DNA from: Acetobacteraceae bacterium
GTDB taxonomy: Bacteria; Pseudomonadota; Alphaproteobacteria; Acetobacterales; Acetobacteraceae
Assembly (NCBI GenBank): GCA_031291725.1
Contig: JARLIM010000035.1
Span: 102,711 to 166,710 of the forward strand
Direction of reading: 5' to 3'
Length of the DNA stretch: 64,000 bases
Shown here: positions 38,433 through 47,466 of the stretch, in pieces
Position numbering within the stretch: the stretch's first letter is position 1
Layout: each line of letters begins with the position of its first letter
The notes under the pieces: generated by a model
Database searches by the model: none
What the model saw: only the letters and a program-made list of their open reading frames with translations
What the model was told of the DNA's origin: nothing
Program-made: the position numbers and the translations under genes

Positions 38433-39395
38433 GTGATGGATGGTCTGCCGCAGAGTCTGACGCTTCAGACCGCCATGCAGGTGCAGCGCACACTGGGCGG
38501 GTCGATTGCCTGTGTCGGCGTTGGTCTGCACAGCGGTCGCAAGACCAATCTGGTGCTGCATCCGCTTCCGGCCGGCAGCGGTATTGTCTTCCGCCGGACC
38601 GATCTGAACCCGGCCCTCGGCCCAACCGACATTCCCGCCCGCTTCGATCACGTCGTTGACACCCGCCTGTGCACCGTGATCGGTCATCCTGCCCGCCCGG
38701 AATGCCGCGTCGGCACCATTGAGCATCTGATGGCTGCTCTGGCCGGTTTCGGCATCGACAATGCCCTCGTTGAGATCGACGCACCGGAAGTGCCAATCCT
38801 GGACGGTTCGGCCGCTGATTTTGCCTTCCTGATCACCTGCGCCGGAGTGGTGGAACAGCACGATCCAATCACTGAAATCGAGGTTCTGCGCACCGTGCGC
38901 GTCGAGCAGGGTGAGGCGTTTGCCGAGTTGCGTCCGAACGCGCTGGGCTTTGATATGGCGCTCTCCATCGATTTCGATGCCCCCGCCATCGGGCGTCAGG
39001 CCTATTCGATGCGCCTGTCGCCAGAGGCATTCCGCACCGAACTCGCCGATAGCCGCACCTTCACGATGGTCCAGGAAGTCGAAGCGATGCGCGCGATGGG
39101 CCTGGCCCTGGGGGGCAGCCTGGACAATGCGATCGTCGTCGATGGTGCCAAGATCCTGAACCCAACGGGCTTGCGCTCACCGGACGAATTCGTGCGCCAC
39201 AAGATGCTCGACGCCGTGGGGGACCTCGCACTTTCTGGCGCGCCGCTGCGTGCCCGCTTCGTCGCTCATCGCACCGGCCACGCGCTGAACAACAAGCTGC
39301 TGCGGGCTTTGTTCGCCGATGACGCCAATTGGCGTCTGGTGGTCGGCAATGCCGCCGCCAGCCCGCTCTGGCAGCCGATCTCCGTCGCTGCCTAA
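38433..39395 (+). CDS. lpxC: UDP-3-O-acyl-N-acetylglucosamine deacetylase LpxC
   Basis: Encodes 320 aa starting at GTG, with an ATG as the very next codon as an equally good start. It is the zinc-dependent committed step of lipid A synthesis. Signatures are GVGLHSGRKTNLVLHP, the zinc-binding TIEHLMAALAGFGIDNA, PILDGSAADF, and HKMLDAVGDLAL with the further metal ligands. The catalytic HRTGHALNN is near the C-terminus. Its location after ftsZ is the classic order, here with its own terminator. Confidence 0.95.
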   Translation: MMDGLPQSLTLQTAMQVQRTLGGSIACVGVGLHSGRKTNLVLHPLPAGSGIVFRRTDLNPALGPTDIPARFDHVVDTRLCTVIGHPARPECRVGTIEHLMAALAGFGIDNALVEIDAPEVPILDGSAADFAFLITCAGVVEQHDPITEIEVLRTVRVEQGEAFAELRPNALGFDMALSIDFDAPAIGRQAYSMRLSPEAFRTELADSRTFTMVQEVEAMRAMGLALGGSLDNAIVVDGAKILNPTGLRSPDEFVRHKMLDAVGDLALSGAPLRARFVAHRTGHALNNKLLRALFADDANWRLVVGNAAASPLWQPISVAA

Positions 39396-39422
39396 GCCGC
39401 GAGACCAGCACGCCGCGTTCGA

Positions 39423-39456
39423 CGCCCGGATGATACAACATCATCCGGGCGTTTTT
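39423..39456 (+). terminator. Rho-independent terminator after lpxC
   Basis: A perfect 12-bp stem CGCCCGGATGAT/ATCATCCGGGCG (39423-39434 and 39440-39451), a five-base loop and TTTTT at 39452-39456. Confidence 0.92.
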
Positions 39457-39502
39457 GCGTCAATGGCCCGCCGCCGCGCCACGTCAGACCTCATGACACA
39501 TG

Positions 39503-39535
39503 AAAAAGGCCAGTCACGCATGCGCGCAACTGGCC
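39503..39535 (-). terminator. Rho-independent terminator after icd (minus strand)
   Basis: The stem GGCCAGT/ACTGGCC (39508-39514 and 39529-39535) has a 14-base loop that is itself partly palindromic (GCATGC). On the minus strand it is followed by TTTTT (39507-39503). It ends the convergent icd transcript. Confidence 0.75.
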
Positions 39536-39563
39536 CATTTCAATACGACAGAAAAAAGAAAGC

Positions 39564-40778
39564 TCAGGCCATCTTCTTCTGCAGGTTCTCATCCAACTTC
39601 GCCAGGAAGTCCTGGGTGTTCAGATACGGTGCCTTCTTGTCGATCAGGATGGCCAGATCCTTCGTCATGAAGCCCGATTCAACGGTTTCAACGCAAACCG
39701 CTTCCAGCGCCTGGGCGAAATCGATCACGTCCTGCGTGCCGTCGAAGCGGCCGCGATAGATCAGGCCGCGCGTCCAGGCGAAGATGGAGGCAATCGGGTT
39801 GGAAGAGGTCTGGTTGCCCTTCTGGTGCTCACGATAATGGCGCGTGATGGTACCGTGCGCGGCTTCGGATTCGACCGTGTTGCCGTCCGGGGACATCAGC
39901 ACCGAGGTCATCAGGCCGAGCGAGCCGAAGCCCTGTGCCACGATATCGGACTGCACGTCGCCGTCATAGTTCTTACAGGCCCACACATAGCCGCCGTTCC
40001 ACTTCAGGGCGCAGGCAACCATGTCATCGATCAGGCGATGCTCATACGTCAGGCCGGCAGCCTTGAACTTGTCGGCGAACTCGGTGTCGAACACGTTCTG
40101 GAAGATGTCCTTGAACACACCGTCATAGGCTTTGATGATGGTGTTCTTGGTGGACAGATAGACCGGATAGCCACGGGCGAGGCCATAGTTGAAGCTGGCA
40201 CGGGCGAAACCGGTGATCGATTCGCTGGTGTTGTGCATGCCCATGGTCACGCCAGGGCCCTTGAAGTTGAAGATATCCACCGTCTGCACCGGCGAGCCAT
40301 CGGCCGGGGTGTAGACCATGGTGACGCGGCCAGCGCCGGGGATCTTCATCTCGGATGCGCGATAAATATCGCCATAGGCGTGACGGCCGATCACAATCGG
40401 CTGCGACCAATGCGGCACCAGACGCGGCACGTTGGAGCAAATGATCGGCTCACGGAAGATTGTCCCGTCCAGAATATTGCGGATGGTGCCGTTCGGGCTC
40501 TTCCACATTTTCTTCAGACCGAACTCGGTCACGCGGGCTTCGTCTGGAGTAATGGTGGCGCATTTTACGCCGACGCCATACTGCTTGATAGCATGCGCTG
40601 CATCGATTGTAACCTGATCATCAGTCTGATCGCGATATTCGATGCCAAGGTCATAATATTTGAGGTCAATATCAAGATAAGGCAGGATCAACTTGTCTTT
40701 AATGAAACCCCAGATGATACGGGTCATTTCATCGCCGTCGAGCTCCACGACGGGCGTTTTTACCTTGATCTTTGCCAT
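39564..40778 (-). CDS. icd: NADP-dependent isocitrate dehydrogenase, dimeric eukaryote-like type
   Basis: Encodes 404 aa. It oxidatively decarboxylates isocitrate to 2-oxoglutarate in the TCA cycle. The N-terminus [18 protein letters not shown], the substrate serine region [19 protein letters not shown], the metal-binding block [27 protein letters not shown] (written here in parts) and [10 protein letters not shown] identify the type II family found in eukaryotes and Alphaproteobacteria, not the E. coli type. A good minus-strand terminator follows. Codon use is not unusual. Confidence 0.95.
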   Translation of the reverse strand: MAKIKVKTPVVELDGDEMTRIIWGFIKDKLILPYLDIDLKYYDLGIEYRDQTDDQVTIDAAHAIKQYGVGVKCATITPDEARVTEFGLKKMWKSPNGTIRNILDGTIFREPIICSNVPRLVPHWSQPIVIGRHAYGDIYRASEMKIPGAGRVTMVYTPADGSPVQTVDIFNFKGPGVTMGMHNTSESITGFARASFNYGLARGYPVYLSTKNTIIKAYDGVFKDIFQNVFDTEFADKFKAAGLTYEHRLIDDMVACALKWNGGYVWACKNYDGDVQSDIVAQGFGSLGLMTSVLMSPDGNTVESEAAHGTITRHYREHQKGNQTSSNPIASIFAWTRGLIYRGRFDGTQDVIDFAQALEAVCVETVESGFMTKDLAILIDKKAPYLNTQDFLAKLDENLQKKMA

Positions 40779-40984
40779 TCTGCCCTCTTGAAATTTTCTC
40801 AGACGCGCCCACCGCGCTAAACCTGATGCGACCGGACAATGTCACCAGCATTGCAGCGGAGCAAGGCCCGCAGGCTTTCTGGGCTCGTTCTGGGGCATGC
40901 TGGTTTCAGCGGGTTGTTGCCGGTTTTATGCAGAACTCGCTACTGTGCCCGCAACACGACAATCGGGGATCAGGATGGGCGCTC

Positions 40985-43951
40985 ATGCTTGAGCGGCAAG
41001 CCGAGCGCAGGGGCCAGGCATTGCTGATCGAAACCGCCACGGGAATCGTGGTGGCTTTGCTGATTGCCGTCACCTGGATGTTCACCTTGGCCTTCACCCA
41101 CGCCGATGAGCGTGAAGCGGAGCATTGGCTGGCGGGCAGCTTGGCCAATCAATCCAGTTCCGTGCAGTGGCAAATGCGGCAATCCATCGAGCGCGGCCGG
41201 GCCCTGCTCGACGAGGCGGCCAGCGATTGGACGCATGAGTCTGCCGCATTCAGCGTCGGCGAATGGTCGCTCAGCCACGGCAGCGATCTGGATCCCAATC
41301 TTGAGATGATGCAGATCGACATCACCGGCCGGGTGCGCACCGCCACCGACCCTGAATTGATCGGGCGAAGCTTCGCGCGCGACAGCCGCTTTGTCGATTT
41401 CGCGCGCTCAATGCACCCATTCGGCAAGGATGGGGCCATCGGCTTGGGCGCAAGTCCGGGTGAAATCCTGCTCAGCCGCCCGCTCCGCTGGCCGGATGGC
41501 ACCGATGCCGGCACGCTGTTGATCGATTTCGACCCTTGGCGCGGCATGAATGATTTGCCGAACTGGCAGCTTGGCCAGCACGGCGTCATCGCCCTGCTGC
41601 GCAAGAATGGCGGGGCGCGCATCCTGTTGCCCACCTCCGAAATCAGCGAGCCGGATCGAGATCAGGTATTGTCGATCTTCGACAGCGCAGCCGGATCGGA
41701 GGAAGGTGCCTGGAGCGGCACATTGCTGCGCGATCGCGTTGATCGCGACGTCTATTTCACGCGCCTCTACGATCTCGATCTGGTGCTGCTGATCGGCGTC
41801 GGGCGGGAAGAGGCCTTGGCGCAGACACTCAATCGGTCGGAGGCTGTCAAGATCTTCGCCGCCGTCGTCTCCACCCTGCTCGCTCTCGGCGCGCTGCTGG
41901 TGATCCGGCAGGTGGATTTCGTCCGCAAACGCGAAGAGCGATTGTCGGAAGATCGCAATCTGATCGAAATCGCCTATGGCGAGTTGGCGATGGCGAAATC
42001 GAATTCCGAACGCAAGAGCGCGGAAATCGAGGCCACGCTGGCCGGGATGACCGATGGCGTGATGATGCTCGATTCGGATCTGCGGCTGGTCAATTGGAAC
42101 GACCGCTTCCCCGAGCGCATCGGCATTCCACGCGGCATGCTGCGCGTTGGGCTGAATATCGAGGAGGTGCTGCGCTATCAGGCCAATAATGGCGAATTCG
42201 GTCAGGTTGATATCGAGTTCGAAGTGCTGCGTCGGATGGCTGCGATGCGCAGCATTCGGAGCAATATCACCGCTGAGCGACTGCGCCCGGATGGCGCGAC
42301 GATTGAACTGCGCCGCTCGCGCATGCCCGATGGTGGGTTGGTGACGCTGTATATCGACATCAGCGCGCGCAAACAGGCCGAAGGAGCAATGCGCGAGGCA
42401 CAGCGTATCGCCGAGGAAGCGACAGACCAAAAATCGCGCTTCGTCGCCATCGTCAGCCACGAGATTCGCACGCCGTTGAATGCGGTGATCAACTGCCTTG
42501 GTCTGCTCGACGAATCAGAACTCTCCATCGCCCAGCGCCGCTTGGCCAACACCGCGCGTGAGGCTGGGGAGGCGTTGATGGAACTGGTCAACGACATCCT
42601 CGAACTCTCCAACGCTGAAGCCGGCAAGGTGGAATTGCGCCCGACGGTGTTCGAACCGACCGCGCTGATGGAGGGGGTGCGCGCGATGTTCCAACCGGGG
42701 GCAACCAAGCGCGGCATTCGCATCGTGCTGGACATTGCTCCCGAACTGCCGCGCCATATCCGCAGCGATTCCGGGCGGCTGCGGCAGATTTTAATGAATT
42801 TGGTCTCCAACGCCGCCAAATTCTCCTCCCCTGGCGCGGTGACGATCCGGGCGGAGATGCAGCTGGCCGGTGGCAAGAAGCCGATGTTGCAGGTGCTGGT
42901 GCAGGATCAGGGGCCGGTCATTCCGGCCGAGGAGGCGAGCAAGCTGTTCGTGCCGTTCTCCCGCCTCAGCAACGCCCGCAGCTCCGGCTCGCCCGGCACC
43001 GGATTGGGTTTGGCGATTTGCGAGCGGCTGACACGGGCGATGGGGGGAGAGCTTGGACTGCGCGTGGCCCCCAGCGGCGGCAACGAATTCTGGTTCATTC
43101 TGCCTCTCGAAGCCGCCACCGCCCCGACCCGCCATGCGATGCCGGTGGCCAACACGATTTCGCTGATGCAACGCCCGCGCGCGCGCATTCTGATTGTCGA
43201 AGACATCCCCGCCAACCACCTCGTCGCCGCCACCCTGCTGCGGCGCGAGGGCTTCCGGGTGGATGTGGCGGAATCAGGCCCTGCCGGCATCGCGATGGTG
43301 CAGGGTATGCCTTATGATCTGGTGTTCATGGATTTGATCATGCCGGAGATGGACGGGCTGGAAGCCACCCGCCGCATCCGCGCCTTGCCCGGCCTTGCCT
43401 CGCGCCTGCCGATCGTGGCGCTGACCGCCACCACCTCGTCCGACGATCGCACGCGCTGCATCGCCGCCGGGATGGATGACATGCTGGGCAAGCCGATCCG
43501 TCCGGCGGCGTTGTTCGAATTGGTCAATTCCTATGTCGGCAGCCCCACCCGCATGGCACGTTTCGCCGAAGCCCCGGTGGCGTTGGCGGCCAATGACAGC
43601 CCCGATGTGATCGACGACGCCCGTCTGGGCGAATTGCGCCAGGGTCTGCCGCCGGCATTGGTGATGTCGCTGGTCGATCAATGCCTGGACGATATCCGCC
43701 TGCGACTGCCCGCCCTCAGAACCGCGCTGGCCGGGGGCGAGCACAAGCCCATCGAAATGGCCGCCCACGCGCTGGGCGGCATGGCGGCATCGTACGGCTT
43801 GGCCGCCTTTGACTCCCGCATGCGCCGCATCATCCGCCACGCCCGCGCCGGAGAGATCGACGCCGCGCGCAATGCGGGTGAAGGGGCGGAGGGCGATTTC
43901 GCCGTCGCCGCCGAGACCATCAAACTGCATCTGCGCGACGCGGTCGCCTGA
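40985..43951 (+). CDS. Hybrid sensor histidine kinase ([27 protein letters not shown])
   Basis: Encodes 988 aa from the chosen ATG. Two membrane helices (about 15-38 and 294-315) flank a 250-residue periplasmic sensor, followed by a PAS domain (ATLAGMTDGVMMLDSDL), HisKA with His492 in SHEIRTPLN, and an HATPase with N-box and GTGLGLAICE. A receiver follows with Asp783 in DLVFMDLIMPEMDG, and a C-terminal Hpt domain with His928 in AAHALGGMAA. The HATPase G1 box reads DQGPVIP, with Val replacing the usual second glycine. In-frame starts extend to 40772, overlapping icd; 40985 lies just before the first helix. The partner regulator is unknown. Confidence 0.9.
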   Translation: MLERQAERRGQALLIETATGIVVALLIAVTWMFTLAFTHADEREAEHWLAGSLANQSSSVQWQMRQSIERGRALLDEAASDWTHESAAFSVGEWSLSHGSDLDPNLEMMQIDITGRVRTATDPELIGRSFARDSRFVDFARSMHPFGKDGAIGLGASPGEILLSRPLRWPDGTDAGTLLIDFDPWRGMNDLPNWQLGQHGVIALLRKNGGARILLPTSEISEPDRDQVLSIFDSAAGSEEGAWSGTLLRDRVDRDVYFTRLYDLDLVLLIGVGREEALAQTLNRSEAVKIFAAVVSTLLALGALLVIRQVDFVRKREERLSEDRNLIEIAYGELAMAKSNSERKSAEIEATLAGMTDGVMMLDSDLRLVNWNDRFPERIGIPRGMLRVGLNIEEVLRYQANNGEFGQVDIEFEVLRRMAAMRSIRSNITAERLRPDGATIELRRSRMPDGGLVTLYIDISARKQAEGAMREAQRIAEEATDQKSRFVAIVSHEIRTPLNAVINCLGLLDESELSIAQRRLANTAREAGEALMELVNDILELSNAEAGKVELRPTVFEPTALMEGVRAMFQPGATKRGIRIVLDIAPELPRHIRSDSGRLRQILMNLVSNAAKFSSPGAVTIRAEMQLAGGKKPMLQVLVQDQGPVIPAEEASKLFVPFSRLSNARSSGSPGTGLGLAICERLTRAMGGELGLRVAPSGGNEFWFILPLEAATAPTRHAMPVANTISLMQRPRARILIVEDIPANHLVAATLLRREGFRVDVAESGPAGIAMVQGMPYDLVFMDLIMPEMDGLEATRRIRALPGLASRLPIVALTATTSSDDRTRCIAAGMDDMLGKPIRPAALFELVNSYVGSPTRMARFAEAPVALAANDSPDVIDDARLGELRQGLPPALVMSLVDQCLDDIRLRLPALRTALAGGEHKPIEMAAHALGGMAASYGLAAFDSRMRRIIRHARAGEIDAARNAGEGAEGDFAVAAETIKLHLRDAVA

Positions 43952-43986
43952 CCGTTTCCTCTCTTTCACCACAAGGCCGAACTCTC

Positions 43987-45054
43987 ATGGTGCTCGCCCC
44001 GCCCCGCCCCTCGCCCGATATGCCGCCAGTGCGCGTCAACCTCTATTCAGATACTCAAACCCGCCCGACCTTGGCGATGAAACAGGCGATGATGGCGGCG
44101 GAAATCGGAGACGAGCAATCCGGCCTCGATCCCACCATTGATGCCCTCTGTGCGCGGATGGCCGATCTGGTTGGCAAAGAGGCGGCGGTGTTTCTGCCGA
44201 GCGGGACGATGTGCAACCAGATTTCGCTGCTGGTGCATTGCACACGCGGCGACAGCGTGCTCGCTCATCGCACCGCCCATCTGCTGACCAGCGAGGGCGG
44301 CGGCACAGCGGCGTTGTCGGGCGCACAGGTGATGCCGCTGGAAGGCGCGGGCGGACAATTCTCCGTCGAGACGCTGAAGGCCGCCATCACCTCTCCCTCA
44401 CGCCATGCGCCACCGCAGACGCTGGTGGCCGTTGAGCAGACCGCCAATCTGGGCGGCGGCACGGTCTGGTCGCTGGCCGATCTCACCGCCGTGGCTGAGC
44501 TGGCGCATAGCCACGGCATGGCCACCCATATGGACGGCGCGCGCCTGCTCAACGCCGTGGTGGCCAGTGGCGTCTCGGCTGCCGAGATGGCGGCGGACTA
44601 TGATTCGGTCTGGCTCGATTTCACCAAGGGATTGGGTGCGCCACTCGGGGCCGTGCTCTGCGGTTCGACGGCGTTTATCGACAAGGCATGGCGCTGGAAG
44701 CAGCGCATGGGTGGGGCGTTGCGGCAGGCGGGGATGGATGCGGCGGCATGTCTGTATGCGTTGGATCATCATGTCGCGCGTCTGGCCGATGACCATGCCA
44801 ATGCCGCCCAGCTTGCCAAGCTCTTCGCCGCTCTGCCGGGGATCACGGTGGAGACGCCGCAGACCAACCTTGTCTTCCTCGACACCACCGGCACCGGACG
44901 AACCGCGGGGGAACTGGCACAGGCGCTGCGCCGTCAGGGTGTGATGATCTCGGCAATGGGTCCATATCGGCTGCGCGCCTGCACACATCTGGACGTCAAC
45001 GCCGCCGAAATCGCCGAGGCGGCCGAGATTTTCCGCATAATTCTCGCCGCTTGA
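43987..45054 (+). CDS. ltaE: Low-specificity L-threonine aldolase
   Basis: Encodes 355 aa of fold-type I PLP enzymes. It splits threonine or allo-threonine into glycine and acetaldehyde. Signatures are the N-terminal NLYSDTQTRPT (family: SDTVTxPT), LPSGTMCNQISL, HMDGARLLNA and the Schiff-base Lys214 in DFTKGLGAPLG. The ATG lies 35 bases after the histidine kinase stop. Other beta-eliminating lyase family members such as phenylserine aldolase are possible. Confidence 0.87.
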   Translation: MVLAPPRPSPDMPPVRVNLYSDTQTRPTLAMKQAMMAAEIGDEQSGLDPTIDALCARMADLVGKEAAVFLPSGTMCNQISLLVHCTRGDSVLAHRTAHLLTSEGGGTAALSGAQVMPLEGAGGQFSVETLKAAITSPSRHAPPQTLVAVEQTANLGGGTVWSLADLTAVAELAHSHGMATHMDGARLLNAVVASGVSAAEMAADYDSVWLDFTKGLGAPLGAVLCGSTAFIDKAWRWKQRMGGALRQAGMDAAACLYALDHHVARLADDHANAAQLAKLFAALPGITVETPQTNLVFLDTTGTGRTAGELAQALRRQGVMISAMGPYRLRACTHLDVNAAEIAEAAEIFRIILAA

Positions 45055-45141
45055 CGCCGGATTGTCGCAGCTCGCTCGCAGTGTTCACGCGCGGCTGGCG
45101 GGGCTGCGTCATGGTGGGGGCCTTCCCGTCAGGAGAGTGCC

Positions 45142-45480
45142 ATGCGTCTTGCCATCCTTCTTGCAGCCATTCTGCTGCCGCTGACCGCCTTCGCCCAGAC
45201 GGCACCGGCGGCTTCCCCTGCCGCCCCGGCCAAACCGGCGCGCCAGACCTTCCGCGAGCATTTCGACAGCGCCAACACCACACATGACGGGCATCTGACG
45301 CTCGATCAGGCCAAGAGCGCGAAATGGACGGCGGTGGTGCGGCGCTTCGACAAGATGGATGCCGATCACAAGGGCTACGTCACCGCGCAGGACATCTACA
45401 ATGAATTCGCCCGTGAACGCGCCGAGAAGGCGAAAGCCACCGGCACCGCGCCATCGGCCTCGGCTGGCAGCAAAAGTTAG
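45142..45480 (+). CDS. Small exported EF-hand-like protein
   Basis: Encodes 112 aa. A clear signal peptide (MRLAILLAAILLPLTAFAQ) is followed by a Pro/Ala linker and two EF-hand-like units, THDGHLTLDQA and DKMDADHKGYVTAQDI. The second keeps Asp at loop positions 1, 3 and 12 and the central glycine, while the first lacks several liganding positions, so calcium binding is probable at one site only. AGGAGAG precedes the ATG. The function is unknown; the likely site is the periplasm. Confidence 0.8.
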   Translation: MRLAILLAAILLPLTAFAQTAPAASPAAPAKPARQTFREHFDSANTTHDGHLTLDQAKSAKWTAVVRRFDKMDADHKGYVTAQDIYNEFARERAEKAKATGTAPSASAGSKS

Positions 45481-45538
45481 ACTATCGGCGATGATTGAGG
45501 GTTGACCCAACATCATGGCGCTCTGCTATCGCCGCGCC

Positions 45539-46186
45539 CTATGCCGCTTGCGTTCCGAATGCCAGCAACCACGTCCGCACCGCCGCCTGCACCGAGCGAT
45601 GGATTTCCGCCTCGCTCGGCTCCGGCAGCACTGACAGGCTGCGGCGGAGGAACACGCCCGAACGCATCAGCGCCATGAACTGGTCGGCGGCGACACCGCG
45701 ATCCGCCTCGTCCACCTGCACCAATCCCGCCGCCTGCAACACGCCCAACCACGCCACGAAGCGCTCACGCATGCTGCAAGGACCATTGGCGTAGAAGGTG
45801 CGCCCCAATTCCGGGAAACGTGCCGCTTCGGCCAGCGCCATGCGGTAGAGTGCCAGGGTGCGGTCACGCAACATGAAACGCAGCAGGCGCTCCCCCATCA
45901 TTTCCAGATGCAGACGCAGATCGGCCACGATGTCGGGGAACATCCCTTCATAAAACGGCGTCTCCAGCCCCTTATCCTGCATGATGGTGGCAAACAGCGC
46001 CTCCTTGGAGGCGAAATGCGCATAGAGCGTCGCCTTGGACACATTGGCCGTGCGCGCCACCTGATCCATGCTCACCGCACCATAGCCATGCGACAGGAAC
46101 AGCTTCTCCGCCGCCGCGCTGATCTGTCGGCGCTTGGGCGAGACGTCGTGAATGGGATCCGGGCAGGCGCAGATGGTTTCACTCAT
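45539..46186 (-). CDS. TetR/AcrR family transcriptional regulator
   Basis: Encodes 215 aa. The N-terminal helix-turn-helix reads AAEKLFLSHGYGAVSMDQVARTANVSKATLYAHFASKEALF, shown here as its recognisable order of AEKLF, VSMDQVA and KATLYAHF. The C-terminal half is a variable ligand-binding domain with the AcrR-type pattern (MERFVAWLG-like, FMALMRSGVFLRRSL). It is divergent from an EmrAB-type efflux pair, and two near-identical operators lie in the 120-bp intergenic region, so it probably represses both itself and the pump until an inducer binds. Confidence 0.92.
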   Translation of the reverse strand: MSETICACPDPIHDVSPKRRQISAAAEKLFLSHGYGAVSMDQVARTANVSKATLYAHFASKEALFATIMQDKGLETPFYEGMFPDIVADLRLHLEMMGERLLRFMLRDRTLALYRMALAEAARFPELGRTFYANGPCSMRERFVAWLGVLQAAGLVQVDEADRGVAADQFMALMRSGVFLRRSLSVLPEPSEAEIHRSVQAAVRTWLLAFGTQAA

Positions 46187-46221
46187 GCCCCCTATCTGCG
46201 CATTGCTGCTCGTGCGGTCAA

Positions 46222-46303
46222 GGGTAAACTGAACAGTTCAGTTCAGCCTTGACGTCATGCTGCACTGCGCTATGTAAGGTGAACTGAACTGTTTGGTTTA
46301 CCC
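46222..46303. promoter_or_regulatory. Twin TetR-type operators flanking the efflux promoter
   Basis: Site 1 (46222-46244) and site 2 (46281-46303) are reverse complements of each other at 21 of 23 positions. Each contains GAACTGAACTGTT in one orientation. Between them are TTGACG (46249-46254), a 16-bp spacer and TATGTA (46271-46276), a good promoter for the efflux genes. Binding at both would cover both edges of the promoter. Confidence 0.75.
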
Positions 46304-46306
46304 AGG

Positions 46307-47464
46307 ATGGCCACGATGAATGCCGTGACGGACAAGACGACGCTCGCCCCAAGCCAAGCGAGCAGAGCGGCCGAAGCCCCCTCGCGCAGGATGCTGTTGC
46401 GCGGCGTGGCGCTGGTTGCTGTCCTGGTGGGGGCCGCCACGGCTGCGAATTGGTGGTTCACCGAGGGGCTGTATATTCAGAGCACCGACAATGCCTATGT
46501 CCAATCCGACATCGTCGTTCTCGGCCCGCGCATCGATGGGATCGTGGCCAGTGTGAACGTCGATGACAATCAGGCCGTCAAGGCCGGTGACGTGTTGTGG
46601 ACGCTCGACCCTGCCGACCGGCAGGCGCAACTCGATCAGGCCCGTGCGCAGGTGGCTGAGGCCACGCAGGCCATTGTCGTCGCCGAGCGTCAGGTGGCAC
46701 AGCAGCAGGCCGTGATCGCCTCCGCCGAAGCCGGCATCGCCGCGGCCCGCGCCGAACAGGACCGCGCCGGCGCCGATGCCCTGCGCTCGCAAACCCTGGT
46801 CGGCGCAGGCTGGACCTCGCATCAGGCAGACGACCAGGCCCGTGCCGATCACCTCAAAGCCGACGCCGCCACTGCGACTGCCATCGCCCAGCGCGACTCA
46901 GCGGTGCAGGGTCTGTCGGTGGCACACGCCAATCTTGCCGCCGCCCAGGCCCGCCGCGTGACGGCTGAAGCGCAGGCGCATATTGCCGAGGTCAATCTGG
47001 CCTACACCGTCATCCGCGCGCCCAATGACGGCATCGTGGGCAACAAGGCGGTGCGGGTGGGCATGTATGTCGCCCCCGGCCAACAGCTCCTCGCCCTCAC
47101 CCCGCAGACGCTGTATGTGGTGGCCAATTTCAAGGAAACCCAGCTGACCCGCATGCAGCCGGGCCAGGATGTCACGCTGACCGCCGATATCGACCCCGAT
47201 CATCCGGTGATCGCCAAAGTGGACAGCATCGCGCCTGCCACCGGTGCGCTGTTCTCCCTGCTGCCGCCGGAGAATGCGACGGGCAATTTCACCAAGGTGG
47301 TGCAGCGCGTGCCGACCAAGCTGGTGATCTCCCCTGAAGACGCCGCCAAGGCACCCTGGCTGCGCGCCGGTCTGTCGGTGATCGCCGAGGTGGACACCCG
47401 CGCGGGCCATCCGAAGCGTCTGGGCGTGATCGGCGCGGCCCTGGCACGTCTGGGGCTGAACTGA
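46307..47464 (+). CDS. HlyD/EmrA-type membrane fusion protein of a multidrug efflux pump
   Basis: Encodes 385 aa. One N-terminal membrane helix (RGVALVAVLVGAATAANWW), a biotinyl-lipoyl-like half motif (YVQSDIVVLGPRIDGIVASV), a long alpha-helical hairpin rich in Ala and Gln, then VIRAPNDGIVGNKAVRVGMYV and a beta-barrel. It links the inner-membrane transporter encoded two bases downstream to an outer-membrane channel not present here. The ATG at 46316 is an alternative start. Confidence 0.92.
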   Translation: MATMNAVTDKTTLAPSQASRAAEAPSRRMLLRGVALVAVLVGAATAANWWFTEGLYIQSTDNAYVQSDIVVLGPRIDGIVASVNVDDNQAVKAGDVLWTLDPADRQAQLDQARAQVAEATQAIVVAERQVAQQQAVIASAEAGIAAARAEQDRAGADALRSQTLVGAGWTSHQADDQARADHLKADAATATAIAQRDSAVQGLSVAHANLAAAQARRVTAEAQAHIAEVNLAYTVIRAPNDGIVGNKAVRVGMYVAPGQQLLALTPQTLYVVANFKETQLTRMQPGQDVTLTADIDPDHPVIAKVDSIAPATGALFSLLPPENATGNFTKVVQRVPTKLVISPEDAAKAPWLRAGLSVIAEVDTRAGHPKRLGVIGAALARLGLN

Positions 47465-47466
47465 GC

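Noticed and set aside
40985..43951. Hybrid kinase as the PhoR partner of PhoB
   Set aside because: PhoR is a smaller, non-hybrid kinase normally beside phoB; this one has REC and Hpt domains and is 33 kb away.
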